The notes under the pieces are model-generated. The model made no database searches, was not told where the DNA came from, and saw only the letters and a program-made list of their open reading frames with translations. Below are positions 36,088-47,912 of a stretch of 64,000 nucleotides of DNA, one piece after another. A program made the position numbers and the translations under genes. The DNA comes from Paramecium sonneborni (taxonomy: Eukaryota; Ciliophora; Oligohymenophorea; Peniculida; Parameciidae), in assembly GCA_905182985.1 (NCBI GenBank), contig CAJJDN010000025.1, forward strand, positions 575,213 to 639,212, given 5' to 3'. Position 1 is the stretch's first letter; each line of letters opens with the position of its first letter.

Positions 36088-37226
36088 TCATAATCCTAAG
36101 AGCAGAGTTATTTCTTCTTTTCTGGTTTCTACTTCCTCATCCTTAAGCCATTTTGTTCGTTATCCATTTTACCATATACCGACTTTATATTATTTTTCAT
36201 TTTGATAAAATATACCAATGCCACATTATTTACCATTAATCCATGTTCCTACATATTTTCTACCATCACCAAAATAAAAAACACCTCTGCCTTATTTTTT
36301 ATCTTGTTCATAATTCTTAAATAATAAATGATAATAATAATACTCCTTTGTAACATTTCCCATCTGGCCATTTAAGTGTACCTTCTCCATGCATTTTGTT
36401 ATCCTACCAATTACCAACATATTCTCTTCCATCTGGCCACTTATAAATACCATATCCAGAAATTTCATTATCAATGAAATTACCTAAGGTAAATAATTTA
36501 ATTTTACCCTCATAACTTGCAGAATCAGTAAAGGTTAATAATCCTTTTCCATTTTTTTTACCATATTAATATTAGCCTTGATATTTAGCACCATCAGGCC
36601 ATACTTCTATACCAAAACCATGTTAATTGTCATTAAGCCATTGTCCTTCATATCTGGCTCCATTAAAATGTACATAAGTTCCTATACCTGATGCAGCATC
36701 ATCAATCCATTCACCATCATAGATATCTCCATCAGCATGAATTAATTTACCCTTCAATATTATGGTTATTTTACCTATCCATTTGATTTATCTTGTTTCC
36801 ATTAACCTTCATAAATTGAACCATCTGGCCATATTTATCTTCCAAATCCATCTCTCATACCATTCAGCCATTATCCTTCATATTTAGTTCCATTTGGCAT
36901 TTACAATATCTTAATTAAAATTGCAAAAGTACTGGAAGTAATTTACGCTCTTGTGTTTGAATAGTATCAATAACTTATTAGGGCATAGGAGTTTAAGTTG
37001 AATTCAAATTTTTACAAATATCTTAAATTGAAACTTTACTATCCATTGAATTTTTAAGTATGCCAGAATCTAAGTCATCTTAAATAATGTCATCAATTTA
37101 ATCAGAAGTCTTATCTTTTTAGAGCTTATGATGTTTTATAGAAACTTAGATAGATCTTGTAGATATTTTTTAAGATCCTAATTCATCCTTTTAACAACAT
37201 TATGTAGCACATTTACACTAACCCAT
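36088..37226 (-). CDS. MORN-repeat protein with probable N-terminal lipid anchor
   Basis: 346 residues. It starts MGQCKCATQCC: Gly2 followed by Cys residues is typical of N-myristoylation plus palmitoylation. Residues ~20-110 are low-complexity. Then come about nine MORN repeats (YEGQWLNGMRDGFGRQIWPD, YDGEWIDDAASGIGTY, YVGNWQDNKMHGEGTLKWPD, YVGTWINGKQCGIGIFY). Four introns (23, 23, 24, 28 nt); the 24-nt one is supported because its removal restores YEGNFIDNE. Known: MORN proteins sit at membranes and cortical structures. Inference: a membrane-tethered scaffold. No kinase domain is attached, unlike plant PIP5K MORN proteins. Confidence 0.88.
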
Positions 37227-37676
37227 TTAAATATTTATATTTCTATATTAATATCATAGCTCATCTATTTCTAGCATTAATAATTTTGTTCCCCTTTCTT
37301 CTGATTTATTTTTTCTTGGCTCTTTTTCTTTTCTTACTCAGACAATCCAAAATTGCTATTGATTATTCACATTAATGATTAATTTTAGTATCGTTTGTAA
37401 TTGATGTAAAAATTTAAGTTTTTGGAATTTAATGCCTTTGAATGCGCAGAGCCTGTAGATAGACCTGAGGAGAATATAAGTTTGATGATAACATTAGTCT
37501 AGGGTAAGGAATTGTTATTCTTCCAATTTAAGAAAACACTCTTTACATATGAATAATAAATAAATAAATACATATTTATATAATATTTTTTATATGAACA
37601 ACAATAATACTCTTTATATTTGAATAAATAATTAATAAGCTTTGTTTATGAATAATAATAAATATACTTTACACAT
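37227..37676. repeat. Intergenic with imperfect ATGAATAATAA repeats
   Basis: 37543-37706 is low-complexity sequence with recurring CTTTACATATGAATAATAA-type units. Upstream, about 37400-37540, one frame stays open and looks coding (FNAFECAEPVDRPEENISLM), but no start, stop or partner exon could be tied to it. Confidence 0.5.
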
Positions 37677-38919
37677 ATGAATAATAATAATAAATAAATA
37701 AATATACAGTAAATATGAAGAATAATCTTTTTGGAGGAATTCCATTTAATTTTGTATAGGTTGATCAAACTAGTTGGTACAGGTGCATATGGTTCAGTTG
37801 TACTTGGTTTTGATCAATAAAACAATAACTTAAAAGTTTAATTTAACTCATATTAGCATAGGTGGCTATAAAGAAACTAAATTAAATTGAGGATGTCATA
37901 GATGCAAAAAGAATTATTAGAGAAATCAAAATTCAAAGATCTATGAATCACCAAAATATTCTTAAAATATATGACATAATTTATGACAAATAACAAAAGC
38001 GATTTGGAGAAATTATCTATTTAATATCTATTTGTTTATCTATAATGAAATCTTCAATATCTACATAGTAAGTCCTTATTTTCCAGTTGATCTGAATAAA
38101 ATTATTAAAAGCAGTCAAGAATTGACAGTCATGTAGGTTTAGCTCATAATGTATTAATTATGTAAAGGACTTTATTATTCACATTCCTCTGGTTCAATAC
38201 ATAGAGATATCAAACCTGGAAATATTTTAGCTAATGAAAAATGTGAAGTTTGTTATTGCGATTTTGGTTTTGCTAGAAAATATGATGAATTGTATGATTA
38301 ATTTGAAGAAAATATGACAGAATATGTAGTTACTAGATACTATCGAGCTCCAGAAATTATGTTATCTAGTTAATAATATTCTAAGCCTGTAGATATTTGG
38401 TCATTAGGATGCACTTTTGCAGAACTTATGAGTCGTAAAACACTCTTTAATGCTCCTAATTATATACAAATGGTTAAAATGTTCTTTAATATTCTCGGAA
38501 AACCATCTGATCATGAACTCAATCAATTTGTTACTAATGAAGATACACATTCGTTTTTATAAACTTTACCATCAAAACCTAAATAACCTGCTTCAAATAA
38601 TGTACCTTATCCAGATGCCAAAGCATAAGATTTACTAGATTAGATGCTTGAAATCAACCCTAAAAATAGAATTACTGCTTCAAAAGTATATAATGCCTTA
38701 TATTAGTGTCTAGAACATCCTTTTTTTCATTCCATCAGAGATGAAGCTTAAGAAATAACATTTCAAGGCAATTTAGAATGTGATTTTGAAAATGATGATG
38801 CTATCACTTTAGATAACTTGAAATAATTAATTCTTATTGAAATAAATCACATCAATTTAATTAACAATCAACCTTTAATTGTTATTCAAGAAGAAATGAA
38901 AAGACTTGACCTTTATTGA
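37677..38919 (+). CDS. MAP kinase (ERK type, TEY activation motif)
   Basis: 376 residues. IKLVGTGAYGSVVLGFD (Gly-loop), VAIKKL (Lys), REIKIQRSMNHQNILKIYDI, HRDIKPGNILA, CDFGFARK, then ENMTEYVVTRYYRAPEIMLS. TEY is the dual-phosphorylation site of ERK-type MAPKs, and RYYRAPE is MAPK/CMGC-specific. DIWSLGCTFAELM and the MAPK-insert region follow; the C-terminus is short. Three introns: 37709-37759 (51 nt), 37836-37861 (26 nt), 38034-38068 (35 nt, GTTTAT...CATAG). With all three removed the length is an exact codon multiple. The 51-nt first intron joins MNNNNKQINIQ to LIKLVG; this 5' end is the least certain part. Confidence 0.9.
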
Positions 38920-38980
38920 TTGCATTATTAATAATATCACAATATTAAATCACCTTACTTTATATCTACAATCATTATTC

Positions 38981-40103
38981 TATCGCATATCTCCTAAATT
39001 CTATTATAATATCTCAAAAACACGACATTATGATTTTTAAAATTGATTTCTATTTTATCACTTAATTTACATATGTATTAATATTTTGATATCTTTTTTG
39101 TTTATTTTAAGGAAATTTTCCTTTAATTTTATGATAATAAATGATAAAAATAATATTTAATTGTATATTTATTGATATTCTTTTTCACTATTTATTCTAA
39201 TAGTAATTTCTTAGCTCATTCCTTATTTCAAATACATTTTTTTGTATTAATCCTCTACTTTAGGGTCTCTAAATTAATTCTATCAATGAATATTGAAAAT
39301 TTAAAAATCTTAAGTCATATGAGTCATTTTAATTTAATCTAGAAATATCAATTGGAAAGAAATCCTAAAGTCTTTTAATTTGATCTGAATTTATTTCATC
39401 TTGGCTGGACAATTGTATAAACAATTATTTTATTTAGTCATTAAAGGCATTTTTAAATTATAATCTATTTTAATATAATAAATTTACAATAAACAATTAA
39501 TGTATTCTTTAATTATTTAATGAGGATTTAGTTTTTGATGATGAAAATAATTTTATTGAAAAGGAGAAATTTTTCCTTTCTCATTCTCATTCGAATTCTA
39601 TTATTATTGATTAAACTATTGTTTAATATCATTTTAAAACTAAAGATTATTATTTGAATTAACTTACTTTGAATTAAACTATTAATTATTATCTTTTGTA
39701 GGTTAAAAATTCAAATTATTATTTTATTGATTATTATTAAATTATTGTTTAATATCATTTTAAAACTAAAGATTATTATTTGAATTAACTTACTTTGAAT
39801 TAAACTATTAATTATTATCTTTTGTAGGTTAAAAATTCAAATTATTATTTTATTGATTATTATTAAATTATTGTTTAATATCATTTTAAAACTAAAGATT
39901 ATTATTTGAATTAACTTACTTTGAATTAAACTATTAATTATTATCTTTTGTAGGTTAAAAATTCAAATTATTATTTTATTGATTATTATTAAATTATTGT
40001 TTAATATCATTTTAAAACTAAAGATTATTATTTGAATTAACTTACTTTGAATTAAACTATTAATTATTATCTTTTGTAGGTTAAAAATTCAAATTATTAT
40101 TTT
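38981..40103. repeat. 1123-bp direct repeat, copy A (probable unmerged contig overlap)
   Basis: Matches 40105-41227 with offset 1124, with one mismatch seen (T at 39665, G at 40789). It ends inside the 126-bp tandem array, after four units, right at the N at 40104. Inference: a contig that ended in the array, overlapping the next contig. Confidence 0.9.
39283..40103 (-). pseudogene. Redundant 3' end of the Gln/Asn-repeat kinase (assembly copy)
   Basis: Carries the same C-terminal tail and stop (TGA 39283-39285, minus strand) and four 42-residue repeat units as the full gene at 40407-44423, then breaks at the N. Probably not a second gene. Confidence 0.8.
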
Positions 40104-40104
40104 N
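40104..40104. other. Single N: contig join
   Basis: Lies exactly between two near-identical 1123-bp blocks. Confidence 0.9.
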
Positions 40105-41227
40105 TATCGCATATCTCCTAAATTCTATTATAATATCTCAAAAACACGACATTATGATTTTTAAAATTGATTTCTATTTTATCACTTAATTTACATATGT
40201 ATTAATATTTTGATATCTTTTTTGTTTATTTTAAGGAAATTTTCCTTTAATTTTATGATAATAAATGATAAAAATAATATTTAATTGTATATTTATTGAT
40301 ATTCTTTTTCACTATTTATTCTAATAGTAATTTCTTAGCTCATTCCTTATTTCAAATACATTTTTTTGTATTAATCCTCTACTTTAGGGTCTCTAAATTA
40401 ATTCTATCAATGAATATTGAAAATTTAAAAATCTTAAGTCATATGAGTCATTTTAATTTAATCTAGAAATATCAATTGGAAAGAAATCCTAAAGTCTTTT
40501 AATTTGATCTGAATTTATTTCATCTTGGCTGGACAATTGTATAAACAATTATTTTATTTAGTCATTAAAGGCATTTTTAAATTATAATCTATTTTAATAT
40601 AATAAATTTACAATAAACAATTAATGTATTCTTTAATTATTTAATGAGGATTTAGTTTTTGATGATGAAAATAATTTTATTGAAAAGGAGAAATTTTTCC
40701 TTTCTCATTCTCATTCGAATTCTATTATTATTGATTAAACTATTGTTTAATATCATTTTAAAACTAAAGATTATTATTTGAATTAACTGACTTTGAATTA
40801 AACTATTAATTATTATCTTTTGTAGGTTAAAAATTCAAATTATTATTTTATTGATTATTATTAAATTATTGTTTAATATCATTTTAAAACTAAAGATTAT
40901 TATTTGAATTAACTTACTTTGAATTAAACTATTAATTATTATCTTTTGTAGGTTAAAAATTCAAATTATTATTTTATTGATTATTATTAAATTATTGTTT
41001 AATATCATTTTAAAACTAAAGATTATTATTTGAATTAACTTACTTTGAATTAAACTATTAATTATTATCTTTTGTAGGTTAAAAATTCAAATTATTATTT
41101 TATTGATTATTATTAAATTATTGTTTAATATCATTTTAAAACTAAAGATTATTATTTGAATTAACTTACTTTGAATTAAACTATTAATTATTATCTTTTG
41201 TAGGTTAAAAATTCAAATTATTATTTT
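40105..41227. repeat. 1123-bp direct repeat, copy B
   Basis: Second copy of 38981-40103; here the tandem array continues past the overlap for about 16 further units. Confidence 0.9.
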
Positions 41228-44200
41228 ATTGATTATTATTAAATTATTGTTTAATATCATTTTAAAACTAAAGATTATTATTTGAATTAACTTACTTTGA
41301 ATTAAACTATTAATTATTATCTTTTGTAGGTTAAAAATTCAAATTATTATTTTATTGATTATTATTAAATTATTGTTTAATATCATTTTAAAACTAAAGA
41401 TTATTATTTGAATTAACTTACTTTGAATTAAACTATTAATTATTATCTTTTGTAGGTTAAAAATTCAAATTATTATTTTATTGATTATTATTAAATTATT
41501 GTTTAATATCATTTTAAAACTAAAGATTATTATTTGAATTAACTTACTTTGAATTAAACTATTAATTATTATCTTTTGTAGGTTAAAAATTCAAATTATT
41601 ATTTTATTGATTATTATTAAATTATTGTTTAATATCATTTTAAAACTAAAGATTATTATTTGAATTAACTTACTTTGAATTAAACTATTAATTATTATCT
41701 TTTGTAGGTTAAAAATTCAAATTATTATTTTATTGATTATTATTAAATTATTGTTTAATATCATTTTAAAACTAAAGATTATTATTTGAATTAACTTACT
41801 TTGAATTAAACTATTAATTATTATCTTTTGTAGGTTAAAAATTCAAATTATTATTTTATTGATTATTATTAAATTATTGTTTAATATCATTTTAAAACTA
41901 AAGATTATTATTTGAATTAACTTACTTTGAATTAAACTATTAATTATTATCTTTTGTAGGTTAAAAATTCAAATTATTATTTTATTGATTATTATTAAAT
42001 TATTGTTTAATATCATTTTAAAACTAAAGATTATTATTTGAATTAACTTACTTTGAATTAAACTATTAATTATTATCTTTTGTAGGTTAAAAATTCAAAT
42101 TATTATTTTATTGATTATTATTAAATTATTGTTTAATATCATTTTAAAACTAAAGATTATTATTTGAATTAACTTACTTTGAATTAAACTATTAATTATT
42201 ATCTTTTGTAGGTTAAAAATTCAAATTATTATTTTATTGATTATTATTAAATTATTGTTTAATATCATTTTAAAACTAAAGATTATTATTTGAATTAACT
42301 TACTTTGAATTAAACTATTAATTATTATCTTTTGTAGGTTAAAAATTCAAATTATTATTTTATTGATTATTATTAAATTATTGTTTAATATCATTTTAAA
42401 ACTAAAGATTATTATTTGAATTAACTTACTTTGAATTAAACTATTAATTATTATCTTTTGTAGGTTAAAAATTCAAATTATTATTTTATTGATTATTATT
42501 AAATTATTGTTTAATATCATTTTAAAACTAAAGATTATTATTTGAATTAACTTACTTTGAATTAAACTATTAATTATTATCTTTTGTAGGTTAAAAATTC
42601 AAATTATTATTTTATTGATTATTATTAAATTATTGTTTAATATCATTTTAAAACTAAAGATTATTATTTGAATTAACTTACTTTGAATTAAACTATTAAT
42701 TATTATCTTTTGTAGGTTAAAAATTCAAATTATTATTTTATTGATTATTATTAAATTATTGTTTAATATCATTTTAAAACTAAAGATTATTATTTGAATT
42801 AACTTACTTTGAATTAAACTATTAATTATTATCTTTTGTAGGTTAAAAATTCAAATTATTATTTTATTGATTATTATTAAATTATTGTTTAATATCATTT
42901 TAAAACTAAAGATTATTATTTGAATTAACTTACTTTGAATTAAACTATTAATTATTATCTTTTGTAGGTTAAAAATTCAAATTATTATTTTATTGATTAT
43001 TATTAAATTATTGTTTAATATCATTTTAAAACTAAAGATTATTATTTGAATTAACTTACTTTGAATTAAACTATTAATTATTATCTTTTGTAGGTTAAAA
43101 ATTCAAATTATTATTTTATTGATTATTATTAAATTATTGTTTAATATCATTTTAAAACTAAAGATTATTATTTGAATTAACTTACTTTGAATTAAACTAT
43201 TAATTATTATCTTTTGTAGGTTAAAAATTCAAATTATTATTTTATTGATTATTATTAAATTATTGTTTAATATCATTTTAAAACTAAAGATTACCATTTT
43301 AATTAACTTGATTTTAATTTAACTACTATTTATTATCCTTTATAGGCTTAAATTAACAATTTAGTTTTTATTGACTATTATAAATTTATTGTTTATTATC
43401 ATTTTAATTATTAAAAATACTATTTTTATTTTCTTGGTTTTAATTTTACTCGATTTCAGTTTCTAGAATTGAAGGTCTATTTTGATTCAATACTTATTTA
43501 AATTCTGGTTAACTATCATTTTGCAATTTAAATTATTGAAGTTGTTAATTTAATTCTAAAAAAGAATATCTCTCTTGAGGATTGTATAAAAGCATCTTTT
43601 CTATTAAACGAGCGTATTGAGTATTTTCTTTTATTTTTAAGGGACTTTTTTTCGTTTCTTCAAAGAATCTTTAAATTTAAATTCTTTTCGTTTGAAAAGG
43701 AAGTTTTTAAAAGATTAATTAATACAGCATTAGACCAAGCTATCATTAATTTAATATTTACAGAATAAATGTCAATAACACTTTGGTCTTAAATATGTGA
43801 CAGGTTTTATTGTATTTCTTGATCTTAGATAATTAAACCAACCTCTGGGGCTGAATAGGCTTTAGTTCCTTATCGAGTAATATCTTTATCTCCAACATTC
43901 TCCTATATTTTGGAAATTCCAAAATCAGTAATTTTATAAATTATTTTGCCATTTTCATTTTTGATTAATATATTTTCTGGTTTAATATCCTTATGAATAA
44001 TTTTGAGATCGTAAAGAGTTTTATAACCATTCAAAAACTATTGTATAAAATCGAAAATTTCAAAGTCATTAAACTTTTTCTACTCCATCAACTAATGTAA
44101 ATTGCCTTCACATCTTTCCATTATGATTACAATTTTATCTTCAATTTAATCAATTTAATATATAGCAACTAGATTTGGATTTTTTTAATTATTTGAAATC

Positions 44201-44423
44201 ATTTCTCCTATCTTCTTTTCTCTTTTACAAAATTTTTAATTATCATCTAATATTGTTATGATCTTTTATAGTAAATTTTTGTTACCTTAGCACAGAATTA
44301 TTAATTAGTATTTTATTTGGATTTACATGCAAATATTTATCCCTAGGCTCCTCTTGAAATTTCTTATGTTAGATCAATTTGAAAGCCATTTATTTCCAAA
44401 ATCACATCTTGATTTTATATCAT
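40407..44423 (-). CDS. Protein kinase with ~20 Gln/Asn-rich 42-residue C-terminal repeats
   Basis: About 1323 residues. Kinase domain ~1-290: RGAQGQIFACKSKQ (Gly-loop, with K in FACK), KREKKIGEMISNNQ, IVIMMERCEGNLHQLME, LKIIHKDIKPENILI (HRD is HKD; Asp kept), YKITDFGISK, GTKAYSAPEVG, DIYSLGLMLYQLIF, MLLYNPQERYSFLELN. Introns 44263-44285 (23 nt) and 43740-43761 (22 nt). From residue ~290 the protein becomes Gln/Asn-rich. It then runs through the 126-bp array in one frame: each unit reads PTKDNNQQFNSKQVNSNNNL then QFQNDIKQQFNNNQQNNNLN and FQ (42 aa, 25 of them N or Q). The first units are diverged, then ~20 are nearly identical. A ~110-residue non-repeat tail ends at TGA 40407-40409. The repeat looks prion-like. 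It is paralogous to the kinase pseudogene at 53847-54882. Confidence 0.88.
40733..43300 (-). repeat. 126-bp tandem array (~20 units), coding
   Basis: Period exactly 126 bp: the GGTTAAAAATTC mark recurs at 40825 and every 126 bp to 43219. Units look identical by eye, apart from one substitution at 40789 in the outermost unit. To the right (43300-43470) one or two units are clearly diverged but keep the length. 126 = 3 x 42, so the minus-strand frame of the kinase is preserved in every unit. Confidence 0.95.
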
Positions 44424-44709
44424 TGATTTATTAAATTCTATCAAAATTAATAATATTAATTTCCATTATAAGCGTGATTTTTATTTTTGATATCATTATT
44501 AATAATAGTGTTCAATGATTCTATTAATAATTTGAATATAAATATATGTTTTTCATAAATATAGAGTAGTTCCTTAAAAATATTTTTTTTATATTTACCA
44601 TTTTTATCCTTCACAGACAATATCTAGTGTGTGGTTAAAGTTTTAAGTAAATAATAAAAAAATACAAAATTTTACATAATGTCAATTTAATATTATATAA
44701 AATACATTT
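44424..44709. other. Divergent intergenic region
   Basis: 286 bp, AT-rich, between the start of the repeat kinase (minus) and the NUDT6-like gene (plus); it must hold both promoters. No motif recognised. Confidence 0.5.
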
Positions 44710-45363
44710 ATGCAAAGATTAACAAAAAAGTTTTATTTTTCTTTAATCCAAAAAGTTGATAATTATGATTGTCTTCACATAAATGCTCAAAGTTTAGATA
44801 AGTATTTGGTCAACCATTAATTATTAAAATAGAAATTAGAAAAGGTGTTATAGGATAGCATTGATAAAAATTTGAATGCCATTTGGTTGAGATTAGATAA
44901 GCATTAACTTATTTTATCATAATTGATTTCAGATTTAGGATTTTAAATGCATCATTGCACTTAAGACTATTTATTATTTAGTAAATGGCTTCATAAGGAA
45001 TCATCTAGATTGCCCAATTATGCTTCTCATAAGATTATTTTACAATATTTATTAATTAATAGTAAAAATTAGGTTTTTCTTATTGATAATCAAATGCCTT
45101 AATAAGATGTAGATGATTCATCCTTATTTCCAATTATGGCTTAGAAATATTTTAAATAAAACTACAATTTAAATATATAAGCTCTTTATGTTTGTGATGT
45201 TGCACAATAAGTGAATTCAAATATAACCATCACTCTTAAATGTTAATTATAACAAGAAGACTAATCTTAAGAAAACTTTGTCTAAAAAACAATCATTGGT
45301 TACGATTAGAGATTTGAGATTAATTCTTTTGATAAATATATTATTTATAACAAATCTTAATGA
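44710..45363 (+). CDS. NUDT6-like protein lacking a Nudix box
   Basis: 217 residues, no intron. The N-terminal pre-Nudix domain of the NUDT6/plant Nudix8 type is recognisable: NAIWLRLDKHQLILSQLISD, LGFQMHHCTQDYLLFSKWLH, then LPNYASHK, where the family reads LP.YA.HQVGVG. After that the Nudix region starts (VFLIDNQ), but no GX5EX7REUXEEXGU motif is present where it should be. The remaining ~100 residues are Gln-rich. So it has the family fold without the catalytic box. It could be a regulatory or structural relative, or a decaying gene that is still open. Confidence 0.75.
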
Positions 45364-45514
45364 AAATAATTTATTTGTTTCATGTATTTTTAATAGTTGT
45401 CTCAGCTTGAAATTTTAAAGCATTATTTTTATTTTTTTTATTTTAACAGAAAGATGTGACATAAATATTTATTAATAATCTAAATAAAATTTAATTATTA
45501 TCTTAAAATTTTAC

Positions 45515-47001
45515 ATGAGTGGTGTTAGAGAATTGGATAAATAGATATTGGAAACAATATTTCAATAATTCAAGATTATGTAAGAAGATTTCATTTTAGG
45601 ATTACAAAATAATAGAAAAATGCTAGAATAAGAAATTGAGATGTTCAAAAAAAAAATTAATTAGATATACGAACGATAATAATTGGCAGAAAAAATAAAA
45701 GAACATAGGAAAGAAAATCATTTAAATAATTTTACATATGTTAATTCAGGTTCTGGTTGTATGGATTAGTCTTTTAATTTAAACAAGGTAAAAATAAATA
45801 ATATATTTATTAGAAAACTAAAAATTAAGACCAAAAAATTTTGAATGAGGATGATAAGTTTAAATAAGTAAAGTCATATTAAATTTAATAGATTTAAATC
45901 AATTTAGAAACTGAAAAAAAGAAAAGGATATTTAATGATGAATAAACAACTCCTGCTAAAAAATTGGATAAATAGTAAAATAAATAGAGTTAAGTTCAAA
46001 AATAAGATAGGTTTGAGTTTAACCTTATAAAATAGTACAAAAGAAAAGTAAAATAACATTAACTCTGAGTAATAAAATCAAATTCTATTAAATTATTAAC
46101 AATAAAAAATATCTGGAGGACAATAGTTTCAAAATTAAGAATTGAATTTTGAATCAAATAAAAATTTTTAACAAATAAATCTTCAAAAGGTTTTGTGTAA
46201 TCATCTACATTAAATAAATGATCATGGAAAAATAGAAAATGAACTTATTGAGTTTAAAAAAAAGTATTAGCTTCTCGAAGATTAAATGAAAAAATTATAA
46301 AAAGAAAATAAAGAAAAAGATTAAATTATTTTTCATTTTACTTAATAAAAAAATGTTAATTTTTCCAATGATACAACTATGACAATTGAAAAAATTGAAG
46401 AAATACCATATAATTAAGTAGAATAATAAATAAAAAAAACATGTATTAAAAAAATAATAATAATGTTTAGTATAGGATTAATTAAATGAAGAAAGAAGAA
46501 AAAATCAATAATTGATATAAAATTACCAAAATTTTTTATAGAGATTATAACACACATTTAGATTATAAAGGAAATAAAATGACTAAATTAAATAAATGGA
46601 GGATGAAGCTATTGAAGTAAAGATTTCATTAATTACTGAGAATTAATTGCTTAAAGAAGCGAAGCAGGTGATTGAAGAAATATCAGAGTATGAAGAAAAT
46701 GATAGAATTTAAAGGTAGTCAATAGAAAATTAAGAAAATAAATATAAAAATTTAGAATCAAAATATGAAGAAATAAGTTAATATTATGCATGTATTTAAT
46801 ATACAATTTTTTTTAGAGGCATATAATAAATTAGAGGAAGCACTTAGGTAAATTGAAACTCTGGAATAAACTATTTAAGATTTAAATGATAAGATAGAAT
46901 AATCAACTAATCAGATAGCTTAATTATAATAAAATACCCCTGAATAAGAAAAGAATGAAATAGATATATAATAGAATTCTTAAATAATAGAAGAAATTTG
47001 A
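45515..47001 (+). CDS. Long coiled-coil protein
   Basis: 461 residues, Gln/Lys/Glu-rich. Coiled-coil segments at ~8-70 (LETIFQQFKIMQEDFILGLQ), ~205-260 (ENELIEFKKKYQLLEDQMKK), and throughout the C-terminal third (YNKLEEALRQIETLEQTIQD, LNDKIEQSTNQIAQLQQ). Four introns (26, 22, 28, 25 nt) were needed, and with them the length is a codon multiple. No enzymatic motif. Probably structural or cytoskeletal; family not recognised. Confidence 0.82.
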
Positions 47002-47912
47002 TTAAATTAATATTTATTATCATTATGTTATATTGAATAAATTTATTTAATTTAACTAATATCTTAAATTTAAAATAGCATTCTTTTGATTGAAGTTAAT
47101 TAAAATTTACTTAAATTATTTCTATTTATTAATTAAATAATAGTTTATATCTAAAATTTATAAACCTTACAAGAATATCTAAAAATTCAGATTAATTTTG
47201 AATAAGAATTTAAGATAGTCTAATAAAATATAATGATTAATTAGATTGGATTTAAATAAATCAATAAAAAGCTCAAATAGATTATTTTATTCTTAAAATT
47301 AGCTATAAATAATACATGACTACATATAAATATAATTAGTTTTATTTTAGAATCTGCTATTCTAGAAAGAATGTAAAATTTTAAATAAGCTTATAAAAAA
47401 TTAGCAAAAAGATGGTTTTAAGTTTATTAAATTAATTGATTTGTATAAAAATAAAATTGTAATTTAGAATAATCTAGTCTCAAAATTTTAATATAATTGA
47501 GTAGTTGTTTAATTATGAAAAAGAATTGATGAAATTAAGAAAAAGAAATGAGATGGACACTCAAAAAAGATTAATTTAAAAAGTAGTAGTTATATAAATA
47601 ATAAAAGTATTTATGGAGATTAAGAATATAGAATACATAAGAATATCATAAAATAAGTAAATAAATTTAAGATATTATTCAAATTAAATTGCCATTGTGA
47701 ATATCAATAAAAATGAGAGGAAAAAGTATATGAATTTAAGTTATAGCACTCTATATAATAAATTAAAAATGAAACAGAATAAGGAGTGAATGGATATATA
47801 AATGGATCATTTGAGTATAAGAGAGTATGAATAAAATAAAAAATTGGATATATATATAAAAGAAGAACTTAAAGATTAAGTTTAATTTGATTTATTCATA
47901 TTTTAACTGTTA
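47002..47912. other. Unresolved interval, possibly a decayed gene
   Basis: Purine-rich on the plus strand from ~47500 on, with coding-like pieces in different frames (FNYEKELMKLRKRNEMDTQK; KVYEFKLQHSIQQIKNETEQ). No consistent set of short introns joins them, and TGA codons interrupt. Upstream (47002-47340) is low-complexity AT-rich. A decayed or unrecognised multi-intron gene is possible; I claim none. Confidence 0.4.

Noticed and set aside
40733..43300. The 126-bp array as a CRISPR array or noncoding satellite
   Set aside because: There are no spacers (units are contiguous and near-identical), the genome is eukaryotic, and the minus-strand kinase frame runs through it. A plus-strand frame is also open in each unit, but it joins no recognisable gene.
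47235..47900. A multi-exon coding gene
   Set aside because: Coding-like fragments exist, but no consistent intron set joins them without TGA; reported only as unresolved.
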